Source of the DNA: Selaginella tamariscina
Lineage: Eukaryota; Streptophyta; Lycopodiopsida; Selaginellales; Selaginellaceae
Reading direction: 5' to 3'
Length of the DNA: 64,000 nt
NCBI GenBank assembly: GCA_003024785.1
Contig: PUQB01000390.1
Span: forward strand, 174,802-238,801
Shown: positions 46,364-58,330 of the stretch, one piece after another
Layout: each line of letters begins with the position of its first letter
How positions within the stretch are numbered: position 1 is the first letter of the stretch
Made by a program: the position numbers and the translations under genes
Notes under the pieces: model-generated
The model's input: the letters and a program-made list of their open reading frames with translations, nothing else
Told to the model about the DNA's origin: nothing
Databases searched by the model: none

Positions 46364-47316
46364 TGTCATAATTTTTACTATGACTCGACCCTTTACTTTG
46401 GGGTTTGACTGTTGTTACTACCGAGTTGTGTGACGAACCCTAGATGTAGTAGGAAACAGGCCCGTTTAGTGCACTTGGGTATCTAGTGATGGTCCGGCCG
46501 GGTGTCATTAGGTATTTGCAGGAAACTCTAGGCGAAGCTAGAACTTACCTTCTAGAAACTCTCCCCGGTTTGACGTTCCAGGTTAGGGTTCTTTGCAAAG
46601 TATAGCTTGTCAAAATAAGGGTTAGGGACACCTAGGGTTGACCTAACCCCACGCCCTAATACCCCCCTAGGGGTTAGGTTTAGGGTTAGGTTAGGACAAC
46701 CATTTTCTCTAAGGGCTGGCATTTCCGTGCCAGCCCACTTACTCATTTAGGTAAACAGGGGGGGGGGTCCGTCACATAAATAAGGTAGAGTATATGTAGT
46801 GAGGCTTCCTGGGTTCAAAAGAGAGCTCGTTAACCTCCTACCGGTGCAAGCTAAGCTTGTGTCGTCAAGGTGCAACCCTCGTTGTGCCGCCCAAACTTCC
46901 ACACGACAGGGGTACAACCCACCCTAGGGTTAGACTATCCTTATCGTTGGCAGGATCTTGCCTTTGAGATAGGGGCACGTCACTTCCAAGGAGTTAGTCA
47001 GATTCCTTGGTCCGAAAACCTGCCGCAAGCTCAAAGACATTGCCCGAGTTCAGTTCCGCAAACTAGTGGTTGAGGCCTTGCTCCGGCCGCCTCAACCACG
47101 CCAAGCTAGGAACAACACCTAAAGCTCGGCTAGTCCGTGTATCCTGATTCACAAGGTGAGTCTCGTTGTGGACTTAGTCAGTTAGGGGTTTGAGTTCCTA
47201 AGGCTTGGGTTCCTAATACGGGTTACTTTACCAGATTCCGTGGGGTTTCCAGAGAGGGGATTCCAGGGTTGGCACCTGGCAAGCCGCCTTTGTGGCACCA
47301 GGTAAAAACTCTGACA
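46364..47316 (+). repeat. D 5' LTR
   Basis: 953 bp from TGTCATAG to CTCTGACA. Begins with the inverted repeat tcatagt/actatga. Contains telomere-like taggg/ttaggg-rich sequence near 46610-46695 and a G homopolymer near 46760. Confidence 0.95.
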
Positions 47317-47335
47317 ATTGGTATCGGAGCAAGTT
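47317..47335 (+). other. D primer-binding site
   Basis: attggtatcggagca follows the 5' LTR. It resembles the initiator-tRNA-Met site tggtatcagagc found in many plant LTR elements, with one change. Confidence 0.75.
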
Positions 47336-47642
47336 CTGCGGTCAGTAGGACTGCCTTAAGTCGTAGGGTGTTTCAATGTTTAGATAACTCTAAATTCTTG
47401 ATATACTCTATTGCTTTCGGTTGACATGTCTGTATTCTGCGCAGAGAGTTTGATCCTGTGAGTTGTCAAACTTCGGAGAACACTTGCTCAGTGAGTCGGC
47501 GTGAGATTCTAGGTATGTCCGAAAGTCTTATGCTAGTTTAAGCTGATGTGTGTGGGTGTACAACCTGTGCAGGGTGTTTCCAGTTTCACATTGGGAATAT
47601 TCCAAGCATATTCTCCGAGTGTTGACACTAGGGTTCAATACG

Positions 47643-48790
47643 ATGAGCAAGAGAAAGCAACCAGAGCCTGAGGCAGAGAGGGCTGTCGCAGAGGCTCAAA
47701 ATGAGGAGATGGATGAGGCTGATCCAGGTCGACCCCTAGTTAGACAACGACCTGGTTGGCGAGAAATAATGATGGATGCCCTAAACGAACTTCGAGGGGA
47801 TGTTTGGGTTGAACGACGAATCGATAATGTTGCCGTTCGGATTCCAACGAATACTGCAGTGCCATGTTCCGCAACCAGACACACGGAAAAAGAAGAAGAA
47901 GCATGACTCAGAGTCAGGTTCCTCTGAATCAGATTCTTCGACGGAAGTAGGTGGTGGAGGTCCCAGTAAATTCAAACCGGTAAAGCCTTCGAATTTCATG
48001 GGTTCAAAGGATTACAAGGTTTTGGATGACTGGTTGTATGATATGGAAAGCTATTTCGAGGCTGCTTCCGTGAGAAAGACAGAAAAGGTTGCATGTGCCA
48101 AGCAGTTTCTTAAAGAAGAAGCTAAGACTTGGTGGCGAATTGTTGAAGGTGAACGTGGATACCGAAACAGCTGGAAGCACATGAAAAAGGAGATCAAAAA
48201 GCAGTATATGCCGGATGATCTCGGTTTGCGATTGCGTGCTGACCTGGCACTTTGTCAACAGGGAGTTCGGGGAAGTCCTATGGACCACGTTTATCGATTC
48301 GAAAGTGTACGGCGATTGGTGCCAAATATGAGCGATGATGAAGCTCGAAGTTGCTTCATGGCTAGCTTGAATGAGAAAACGCGAAGAGAAATCTTAAGGT
48401 ACAAGCCCACAAGCTATCGGGAATGTCAAGAGGCAGCTCAAAAGGTTGCTTATGGCATGTCGTTAGAAGACTTGTACAAAGGGGAGGAAGCAAAACCTAA
48501 ACCAAGGAGGTTTCCTCCAAAGTCTGGGTTCAGAAGGTTTGATAGGCGACCAGATCAATCGCCATCAATTCGAAGTGCAAGTCCCTTTGTCGGCAGTTCC
48601 AAGTTTTCGGACACATCAAGACCCACCGGATTTCGGAAACCATTGGCGTTACCACCTCCTCAGCAGCCAAAGGATCGGCTCCAAAGTCTGCTCCCCCGCG
48701 TTCCGCAGGCGGGGTCGTGAAATGTTATAATTGTAACAAGCCTGGTCATTTTGCTAAAGAGTGTCGGCACCCTCACAACAATCAGGACAT
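47643..48790 (+). pseudogene. gag: D gag with CCHC zinc knuckle
   Basis: Start MSKRKQPEPEAERAVAEAQ at 47643. A single-base shift in the A-rich stretch near 47890 leads into a long frame to 48720: acidic linker, then capsid (NFMGSKDYKVLDDWLYDMES, EEAKTWWRIVEGERGYRNSW, CFMASLNEKTRREILRYKP). After another shift near 48716 a perfect knuckle CYNCNKPGHFAKEC (C-x2-C-x4-H-x4-C) follows. Gag forms the particle and binds element RNA. Confidence 0.9.
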
Positions 48791-48849
48791 TTCAAGGCGA
48801 TGGTAGAAGAGGAAGTTGCTGAACCAGAAACGCTTGAAGATCCGGAAGA

Positions 48850-49510
48850 TGAGTCAGAAGAGGTAATGTTGTGCCAGACACAACCTGCCTTATTCGCTAT
48901 TCAAGACAAAACTGACCCTTTGCTATATTTGACAGGAAGGATACGAGGGGACCGAGTCCGAATGATGATCGATACTGGAGCAACATACAACTTCATATCG
49001 ACTAGTCTAGCTCGTCGATTGAATTTGGATGTAATAAAGATGTGTGAAATAAAGATCAATTTTGGCAAAGGTTCTCAAAATACTAATAATATAGCAAGGG
49101 CAGTTCCTGTCCAAATCAAAGATTGGAAGGCTAAGCTAGACTTAGTTGTCTTGAATATGACGGGGTTTGACTTTTTTTGGGTATGGAATGGTTCCATAAA
49201 CATGTAATCGAAATGAGGGGTTTGGAGATAATCGAATCACGCTTGCAGCAGATAAAGAAGACATTAGAAAAGACACGCTCAAATGGAAACGCTAACTGAT
49301 AAGGATTGGAATCCTATGTTCCTTACCTTAACTCAGTTGCGTAAGGCAGTTAGACATCGGGAACGTGTGTTTCTTGCAATGGTTTTGGATACTGGTGAAG
49401 TCAAAATAGGAGATGGTCAAGAATCTGTTCCTGAACCTATTTTGGAAGTCTTGAACATGTTTAAGGATGTGTTGCCAGAAGACTTGCCGCCCGAGTTACC
49501 TCCACGTCGA
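48850..49510 (+). pseudogene. pol: D aspartic protease
   Basis: VRMMIDTGATYNFISTSLA has the catalytic DTGA. The flap and core continue to LDLVVLNMTGFDF. A break near 49180 splits WLGMDWF-like sequence. The linker to RT contains VLPEDLPPELPPRR, as is usual before the gypsy RT. Confidence 0.9.
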
Positions 49511-49519
49511 GTTGTGGAC

Positions 49520-50780
49520 CACAGATAGATTTTGCCAGGTTCGTCTCCACCGGCAAGAGCCCCATATCGGTTGAATCCTCAAGAGTTAGTAGAATTGAAG
49601 AGACAGCTGACAGAATTGATTGGTCGAGGACACATTCGACCTAGTCGATCGCCGTATGGTGCACCTATCTTGTTTGTAATGAAAAAGGATGGTACGATGC
49701 GAATGTGTGTGGACTATCGAGCTGAACGCGATAACTATCAAAAATAAGTATCCTCTTCCACGAGTGGACGACTTATTTGATAGGCTATCAAAAGCAAAGT
49801 ATTTTTCAAGAATAGACTTGAGATCGGGGTACCATCAGATTCGGGTAGCAGAGAATGACATTGAGAAGACCGCTTTTCGAACGCGTTATGGATCATTTGA
49901 GTTTCTAGTCTTGCCATTCGGGTTGTGCAATGCTCCAGCAACTTTTTGCACAATGATGGATGATGTGTTTAGAGACTATCTAGACGAGTTCGTAGTGGTG
50001 TATATTGATGACATTCTGATTTTCAGTTCGACAATTGAGAACATGTGGAACACTTAGAAAAAGTGTTTCAGAGGTTGAGAGAGAACCAGTTGTATGCTAA
50101 AGAAAGCAAGTGCGCATTTGGTCAAACCAAGATAGATTTCTTGGGACACTTGATCTCAGGTGGGGAGGTTGCCATGGACCCAAAGAAAATTCAAGCTATT
50201 ACTGAGTGGATGACTTTAAAAGACGTGCATGAAGTTAGATCATTTCTTGGTCTGACAGGGTATTACCGAAGATTCATAAAGGGTTACTCGGAAATAGCGG
50301 CCCCATTGACAGATCTTACGAAAAACATTCCATGGCATTGGACTCCAGAGTGCCAACGTGCGTTCGTCAAACTCAAAGAGGCTATCTCTTCTGAGCCAGT
50401 TTTGCAGTTGCCCATCTTTGAAGATCCCTTTGAAGTAGAATGTGACGCTTCCGACTTTGCAATTGGTGGTGTATTGCAACAGAAAGGACATCCAGTGTCC
50501 TTTTTCTCGAAGAAGTTAGATGCCGCGCAAACTCGATGGCCTACTCACGAAAAGGAGATGTATGCTATTGTTGCTTCCTTGGAGTATTGGCGTCATTATC
50601 TTCCAAGTCATGGCACTGTGGTTTGGACAGATAGTGTAACTCTAAGGTATTTTGAAACGCAGCCGAAGCTATCGCCAAAGTATGCTAGATGGCAGCAGAA
50701 GTTGGCACGATTTCAGCCTGAAATCAACATAAGCGGGAAAGGACAATGTGGTAGCTGATGCACTCAGTAGAAAGGGTCAT
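49520..50780 (+). pseudogene. pol: D reverse transcriptase and RNase H
   Basis: [77 protein letters not shown] and [11 protein letters not shown] (YIDD). Thumb and connection: [48 protein letters not shown]. RNase H: VECDASDFAIGGVLQQKG, THEKEMYAIVASLEYWRHYL, VWTDSVTLRYF. Breaks near 49740, 50045 and 50755 only, so the enzyme core is nearly intact. Confidence 0.93.
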
Positions 50781-51009
50781 CTTCGATTATGTCAGCACCC
50801 GTGTCAACTTTGGTGGATGAATTTGTGACGGCGTATCCTCAGGACAAGTTTGCTAAGGAGGCTTTGAGCCTGGTGGCAAAGAGGAAACAAGTTCATCAGT
50901 TACGAAGAGATGGTAATATTCCAGCAGGAATAGAAAGTCGAATGGATGCACTCAAACAGGCCATTTTGCGGTACGAGATGGAGTTCTTTATTATAAAGAA
51001 AAGAGACTC

Positions 51010-52333
51010 TATGTTCCAGAAGGGACATGGAGGGAGAGGCTGTTAAGAGAGCATCACGACGTTCCTTTGGCAGGACATGGTGGAAGGCATAAGACGTTGG
51101 CTTTGTTGAAACAGGGATTCTATTGGCCGGGTATGATAGATGATGTTGCCAAGTATGTCAAGACATGCCCCACATGTCAACAAGTAAAGAGCCGATCGCA
51201 AAAACGAGCTGGGAAGTTGCAGTGTATACCGATTCCAGAGCGGCCATTTCAAAGTGTTACTTTGGACTTTATCATGGGATTGCCAAAATCTTGTGGTTTT
51301 AATGCGCTCATGGTGGTAGTCGATCGATTTTCAAAGGTTGCTCATTTCATTCCAACTGTAGAGACAGTGAATGCAATTCAAGCAGCGAAGTTGTTCTTCC
51401 ACGAAGTCATAAGAGTGCGCGGACTACCGGAAACCATGATCTCAGATCGGATCCTCGGTTTACGGGAAGTTTTGGGGGACGTTGTTTAAGCAGTTTGGTA
51501 CGATGCTCAAGTTCAGTACAGCTTACCATCCGCAAACTGATGGTCAAACGAGAGGGTGAACCGACAAGTCGAGGACTATCTCAGATGCTATGTTCAAGGT
51601 GATCAACTTGATTGGGCTGAACACTTAGATATGGCTGAGATATGTTACAATAACTCGAACACACTGCAATCGGATGTAGCCCGATGGAAGTGTTAACTGG
51701 GAATAAGGGTGGTATTCCTCAGAGTATGGTGTTACCGAAAGACGATAGCAATCGAGTTCCATCTGTAGCAGAGTTCACGGGACAATTGTATCGAACATGG
51801 GAAGCTGCTCGTCAAGCGATGGCTGCAGCACAGGAAAGGTATCGTCAGCAGTACGATAAACATCGGCGGATGTAGAGTATCAGGTTGGGGACATGGTATT
51901 GTTGAGTACCAGAACCTGAAGGTTCCAACAACTCTTTCGAAGAAGTTTCTATCGCACTACATAGGCCCATACAAGGTGGTGAAGCGAGTAGGGAAAGTGG
52001 CTTATGGGTTAGTCTTCCTCCAGAGTTGGGAACAATACACAATGTGTTTCATGTCAACTTGCTTGAGCCATTCCACAAGGATGAGAAACATCCACATAGA
52101 TATCATAATTTACGTCCGCCTCCAGAGTTAGTTGGTGAGGAGAAAGAATTTGAAGTTGAGGCAATATTAAAGGGGCAAACATTCATGGACGGCGAAAACG
52201 TAAACGTGAATATCTTGTTAAGTGGAAAGGGTACCCGGCATGCGAGTCGACATGGGAACCATTGGAGAATCTGCAGAACGCGATGGAGTTGGTGAATGAG
52301 TTTGAGACAGGTCTCAAACTGATTAAGAAATAA
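51010..52333 (+). pseudogene. pol: D integrase with C-terminal chromodomain
   Basis: Zinc domain: LREHHDVPLAGHGGRHKTLA, then YVKTCPTCQQVK. Catalytic core: [36 protein letters not shown] and [12 protein letters not shown]-terminal: NVFHVNLLEPFH. Chromodomain: FEVEAILKG, then KREYLVKWKGYPACESTWEP and LENLQNAMELVNEF, ending at TAA 52331-52333. The aromatic cage residues Y, W and W are in place. Single-base breaks lie near 51470, 51560, 51690, 51875 and 52190. Confidence 0.93.
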
Positions 52334-52687
52334 AGTTATTTCTTCTTAACCTAGGGCCGACAGACAACCTTAACTAGAGGCCTCCAATATAAATTCTAGT
52401 TAACTTAAAGAAATTAACTAACTTTGTCTGTGTCGGGTGACAGACTTTGCAGACGTGCAAAAGGTCTCCAAATGACTTCTTGTCGCAGGTGGTGCCTCCG
52501 GCAGCTGAGTTCTCGCTCAGTGAACGACGGTTCTGAAGTATTTGGCTTCGCGTAATGCAAGGGGGGTAATAAAACTTGTGAACTTTTTGCTGACTCCGCA
52601 TAGAGTGATTAGTGTTAGTTTTCAGTTAATTTTTTCTAACCTAGTCTAGTCTTGGAGTTAGACGTCAACGAGGACGTTGACATTCTC

Positions 52688-52701
52688 AAAGGCGGGGAGT
52701 G
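52688..52701 (+). other. D polypurine tract
   Basis: aaaggcggggagtg directly precedes the 3' LTR and is the usual plus-strand primer. Confidence 0.8.
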
Positions 52702-53663
52702 TGTCATAGTTTTTACTATGACTCGACCCTTTACTTTGGGGTTTGACTGTTGTTACTTACCGAGTTGTGTGACGAACCCTAGATGTAGTAGGAAACAGGC
52801 CCGTTTAGTGCACTTGGGTATCTAGTGATGGTCCGGCCGGGTGTCATTAGGTATTTGCAGGAAACTCTAGGCGAAGCTAGAACTTACCTTCTAGAAACTC
52901 TCCCCCGGTTTGACGTTCCAGGTTAGGGTTCTTTGCAAAGTATAGCTTGTCAAAATAAGGGTTAGGGACACTCCTAGGGTTGACCTAACCCTAGGGTTGC
53001 CCTAACCCCACGCCCTAATACCCCCCCTAGGGGTTAGGTTTAGGGTTAGGTTAGGACAACCAGTTTCTCTAAGGGCTGGCATTTCCGTGCCAGCCCACTT
53101 ACTCATTTAGGTAAACAGGGGGGGGGTCCGTCACATAAATAAGGTAGAGTATATGTAGTGAGGCTTCCTGGGTTCAAGAGAGCTCGTTAACCTCCTACCG
53201 GTGCAAGCTAAGCTTGTGTCGTCAAGGTGCAACCCTCCGTTGTGCCGCCCAAACTTCCACACGACAGGGGTACAACCCACCCTAGGGTTAGACTATCCTT
53301 ATCGTTGGCAGGATCTTGCCTTTGAGATAGGGGCACGTCACTTCCAAGGAGTTAGTCAATTCCTTGGTCCGAAAACCTGCCCGCAAGCTCAAAGACATTG
53401 CCCGAGTTCACGTTCCGCAAAACTAGTGGTTGAGGCCTTGCTCCGGCCGCCTCAACCACGCCAAGCTAGGAACACCTAAAGCTCGGCTAGTCCGTGTATC
53501 CTGATTCACAAGGTGAGTCTCGTTTTGGACTTAGTCAGTTAGGGGTTTGACTTCCTAAGGCTTGGGTTCCTAATACGGGTTACTTTACCAGGTTCCGTGG
53601 GGTTTCCAAGAGAGGTTGGCACCTGGCAAGCCGCCTTTGTGGCACCAGATAAAAACTCTGACA
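52702..53663 (+). repeat. D 3' LTR
   Basis: 962 bp, near-identical to the 5' LTR; differences include extra telomere-like units near 52990 and a 12-bp loss near 53610. Followed by atcac. Confidence 0.95.
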
Positions 53664-55500
53664 ATCACAATCGTCTAGACATCGCAGAGGGATTCCTGCA
53701 CAGTCATACAAACTACTTGTTGGAGGAGGAAAAACCGTCCAGCCAAGTAAGCCACGCCACCAGCCATCAGGTTGGTCCCGCGGTGGGGCCCAGAGGGACA
53801 GCCGGGAGGAGCCCGTCCTCGTCACCCACCTCAACGGGAGGGTAGGGTCGTGAGGAAGGAGAAAGGTGCCCGCAGAATCCAGGACGTGGACTACACCACA
53901 CCCGAAGCGGAGGGTCCGGATCGGAACAACTCTCAGGCACAACGGGACGCCATGGGAGCCGACCCGGTCACCTTATTAGCCGAGCGCTCAATCGGATGTA
54001 GGGAGCACCGTAACAGTGCCCTTACCCACGTTTCGTGGAGACCAACACGTACACAAGTTCGAATAGGTGTGCGAACTTTGGAGTGTGAGCGACAATCACA
54101 AGAAGTTGAGTGCCTTTGCATGCACTCTTGACAGAAGGCACACGCCTGGTGGATGTGATTCCACGAGCAGCGAAGGAGCCCGTTGGAAAACTGCACGAAG
54201 GGCATTTCTGGATACCTTCCGGGAAGAAAAGAGTGAAGAGGAGGTGATCCACTAACGAGCTTGAAACAGAAGCAGGAGAGTCAGTCAACGATACACGGTC
54301 TGCATGCTGGGTATATCGCCTGGTTGAGAAGACGCCCCATTGACCTGACCAAGAAAATGTGGTACCGAAAGGCTGCAGCCGAAGATCCGCAAGTGGATCG
54401 GCTTGGACGACGATCGGACGTTCGACAAATTACTCCGTATGCCAAGAAGGCCGAAAAAGCGGGAAGCTGAAGGAGGACGTCAAGAAAGGAAGGTGCAGGA
54501 CAAATCGGACAATACCGCATCGGATGAGGAAAACCTCTCGGATGCTCCAAGGCCGATAAAAAAGGAGAAACGGTCGGGTACCAGGGACACAAGCAGCTGC
54601 AATGGGGGGAAACCCTACGGGGGCCACATGAAAGGAAGACTTATCCATGACAATGTCTCAAATGGATACACTGCACGGGGGATAAGTACTGTCGGTGTGT
54701 ACATCCGCGGATCTCACAACACGGACGATTGCTACTAGCTAGCCGAACTCCTGAGCAAAGGCCACCATAGGTAGCCACACTGACAGTTAGAACAAGGAAC
54801 CGAAGGGGGGCAGATGGCCGAAGGAGTTACAGTTGCAGGACGAGGGAGAAACCAACCCAGTAGGAGGTCCCATTTGGGAGACCGGAATCGTAGGTCCCAT
54901 TCCCAAGAACGGCCACCATATCGACCCAGGTATGGCTCAGAGAGAGACGACCGAAACGCAAGGAGGTGTTTGTGGCACACTGTGCGGAGGCCCACACCCG
55001 CTCTACTGGTGTTCATGGGTATCATTGATCAAACCAATGCTAAAAGCAACAAGCAGCCGTCGCCAGGACGAGTAACGGGCAGATCCCTGCAAACCCAATT
55101 CCAAACTCCACACTGCAAGTAAACCGAGTAATGGTGGTACTACTAGAACAGGACGGCAGGACAGACATATACTAGCTCCCTTAGCAGACAAACAACGGGA
55201 ACGCAAAGGCGAAGAACAGGGGAGCACAAGGCGCGAAAGAGAAGACATGCAACAAAAACCCCGGTTTTAAAGCAGTGGGTGAGGAAGCAAACACAAGAAT
55301 TGACAGTCTTGGAACCCTGGAGCCTAGCCGAGGCCAAGAATCGCTAAGAAAGTAAGGAAAGGCGAAATTGCGCATTCGTAAGGGGGAGGCCCAGAATAAG
55401 AAACGCCGCTGGTTCCCACCACACGATGGGGGGAATCGGGTACGACTAGCAGCAAGACCCCCACCAAGAGCACTGCAACCACAGGGGACTACTGAATGAC
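53664..55500 (+). pseudogene. gag: B2 gag, part 2
   Basis: Resumes with atcacaatcgtctagacatcg, matching B1 across the D insertion. Contains SDNHKKLSAFACTL near 54085 and EEKSEEEVIH near 54230 (capsid part, as in B1), then a nucleocapsid-like region near 54900-55030. Frames broken. Confidence 0.75.
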
Positions 55501-56028
55501 GTACCAACTATCCAGTTCGCATGGCGGGTCACACAATTAGCAAAGTGATTATAGATGGGGGGTCAGCAGTCAATGTCATGTCATCAGAGCTCCACAGGAA
55601 ATTGCATATGCCAACTCTGGAGCCCACTCCATTTCAGGTACGCATGGCCATCAGGCTAAGGTGGTGCCCAATGGCATCTTGAGGGTAGTAGAGGTCGAGA
55701 TCCAAATGGTCAAATTTTTGGATCAACGTTGTGGTCTTGGATATGCACGCCAGGGGGGATTCAACCTACTCCTCGGTCGACCCCGGTCAGGGGTGCAAAG
55801 GTACATCATGATTGGAACACCAACAAATATGGTTATGCACCAGACGGTGATAAGGTCCATACCCACAGGCAAACCCAAGCCCCACATGGAGATTCGGGGC
55901 GTTGGAGTATTAGGAGCTAGCAGGCGCAGAGGATGGAGCGAGGGCATAACAGCGACCTCTGCAGGCCGACTTCCGGGGTTGGGTCGCGCCAGACAGGAGG
56001 CCTCGCATCAGAGGTAGCCCAACGTGAA
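55500..56028 (+). pseudogene. pol: B2 protease
   Basis: KVIIDGGSAVNVMSSELHRK gives the catalytic DGGS, then GGFNLLLGRP near 55760. Sequence after 55900 is parallel to the post-protease linker of B3. The solo LTR follows directly. Confidence 0.82.
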
Positions 56029-57783
56029 TGTCATAGTTTTTACTATGACTGCTCTTTTTGGACATTGATTGTTGTTACCTACTGTACTATGTTGACAAGT
56101 CCTAGATGTAGTGAGAAACAGCCCCGCTTAGTGCACTTAGGTTGTTTAGGGGTAGTCTGGCCGGCTGTCCTTAGATATCGCGAGAAACTCTAAGCGAAGG
56201 TAGCACTTACCTTCTAGAAACTCTTACCCTCGTTTTCCATGTCCCAGTTGGATTAATGGCTAGTTCTAGTAAGTTCGGCATGTCGGATATGCTTAGAAAT
56301 GCCCCTAGGTTTGACAGGTTAGGGTTTAGGGGTCGATGGATAACTCACCAAGTATATTTCCTCTGGGAATGAGATTTCAGTGCTAGCCCCTTATGTAAAT
56401 AGGAAACAGGGGGGAGGGCCCTCTGTCACATAAATAAGGTAGTATGTAGTGGGAAGCTCCTGGGTTCATGACTGAGTTCGTTGCTCTTCTGTCGGTGCAA
56501 GCTTTAGCTGTGTCGTTAAGGCACAACCCTCTGTTGTGCGCCCTAACTTCCAGATGTCAGGGGTACGTCCACCTTCGGGGTAGCCACCCTAATGTTGGTG
56601 AATCCATGCCTGGGAGGTCCTTGTCGGAATGACGTTCCAAGAGGCAGAGGTTGAGGCTTGTCTCCAGCCTCCTCCTCCACGTCAAGCTAGGTGTAGCACT
56701 CACAGCAAAGCAAGGCACATCCGTGTCCTTGTCCAACTGTGGGCGTGGGATCTTGTTTGACAGGTTCACGTTACCTGGTTCCTAAGAGGTTCATTGAGGG
56801 AATTCTAGAGTTGGCATTTAGGAGCCACGTTTGTGGCACTTGGTGCAAACTCATGAATCTAAGGGCTATGGCATGATAGCCCACTTGGAGAAGGCAGTGT
56901 CACATGGAGATGTGACACTGGGCTAAACTCACATGGTGCAACGCTTGAGGCACGCCCCTTGGTTATGTCATGGGCTTGTCGCCAAGGGGTTGGATACCTT
57001 AACAAACAAACATGCTTGTGCTTGCACTAGGGTGCTAAGCCTTGGGCATCCGCTCAAGGGAGGTTAAGTCTCATAACTAGGTGTGCTTTAGCACACTTGG
57101 CTAGGGGAGTGTTCTCTTTAGAATTCAAGGGCTGAACAACCTAAGCGTGTTAGCAAGAGCTCTTTTGTGAGGCACTCGCAAGGTCATGTGCTTAGGGTTA
57201 TCCCAAACCTAACCTTAGGGAGTTTGCTTAGCAAGAACACTCGTGTCCGCCTACTGCGCACACTCGTGTCCTCACTAAGTACTAGCCCTAGGTCTAGGGT
57301 AAAACTTGCACACTCAAACCCTTAGGGGTTAGTCGTGGTTCAAGGTACCCTTGTCGCCCTAAAGGGGTTGTACTCCCGGATGAGGGTGATTCCTCAAGGG
57401 GTAAGTGCCTTAGCTTTGTCTAGGGGTATGTGTGGAACTCACGTTCTCCTTGATGGGGTTAGGGCATGAACCTGTCTAGTTCTTCTAGGGCAAGACCCTA
57501 AGTCGACTAGGGTTATCCCTCAAGGGTTTTGGGGGACACTCTAGGGAGACTTAGGCTAAACCCTAAGTCAACTAGGGTTATCCCTCAAGGGTTTTGGGGG
57601 TAGACACTCTAGGGAGACTTAGGCTAAACCCTAAGTCTCCTTTCCACGGGCATTAGAGTCTAACCTTAGGGGTTGTTGGGGTTGTTCTGGGAAACTTAAG
57701 TTGCTCACAGGGTGATGACGCCGAATGGCCACCTGGCAGCCACGTGTTGCCACGTGTTGGCCCTTTGGGTTAAAACTCTGACA
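56029..57783 (+). mobile_element. Solo LTR of a D-related chromovirus family, 1,755 bp
   Basis: Starts TGTCATAGTTTTTACTATGA like D and ends AAACTCTGACA like D. Flanked by gtgaa on both sides (56024-56028 and 57784-57788), so it arose by LTR-LTR recombination after a normal insertion. It is longer than the D LTRs because of an additional middle part with tandem units of about 85 bp (tagggttatccctcaagggt..., 57500-57640) and many taggg-type words. No coding sequence. Confidence 0.92.
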
Positions 57784-58330
57784 GTGAACAAACTAAGGAT
57801 CGCAGGAGCAACCGAAGCCTGGCCTATCTGGCACCGAACGTGGTTCACCAACCACCAGGACAAGTCCGGAGGGCTTATGTGGACATACCCAAGCCGAATG
57901 GCCGCCCCAATCAAGCATAGCCACCCCAGAGCCAAATCAACAGGGATCAGTAGCCCTTACCGGTCCTGGTCCAAGGGGAAATATCTACTACTTGGCTGAT
58001 CAAAGATCGGCCTGGGAAATGGGGGGGGGGAAAGCTCCGACGTAGACCCTCCCGAGTGGACGTAGGACACGAAACCCTAGATAGGGGACACAGGGTCAGT
58101 GTGGGAAGAAGCAGCAGGAAGGGATCAATAGGTAAGACTGTGTAGTTAGAGCCAGGATGGGCCTCACCAGTGGCAGCAAAACCACCACAGTCTACGATAA
58201 CAAACAAGTACCATGATGGATGGCCGATAGTAGCCATGTTGGTCACCCAGATGGAGCATAGATTGAGGAATCCCGGGCAGAACTAGCGAACCATAGGGCG
58301 AAGAGATAGGGAAGATGGAGTAGTCAAAAG
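57784..58330 (+). other. B2 linker between protease and accessory frame
   Basis: Family-B internal sequence in which I find no RT, RNase H or integrase motif. Contains a G10 run at 58021-58030. Confidence 0.5.

Larger units (their letters stand above)
46364..53663 (+). mobile_element. D: structurally complete chromovirus (Ty3/gypsy with chromodomain)
   Basis: 7.3 kb, LTRs 46364-47316 and 52702-53663, flanked by the 5-bp duplication atcac on both sides. Primer-binding site, gag, protease, RT, RNase H, integrase, C-terminal chromodomain and polypurine tract are all present in the expected order. The LTRs differ mainly by small indels, so insertion is recent relative to its neighbours. About a dozen single-base frame breaks prevent a continuous reading frame as assembled. 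Chromodomains guide integration to marked chromatin in this clade. Confidence 0.96.

Noticed and set aside
46364-53663. Endogenous pararetrovirus or infectious retrovirus
   Set aside because: LTRs, target duplications, a primer-binding site, integrase and a chromodomain identify a chromovirus. No movement or envelope gene is seen.
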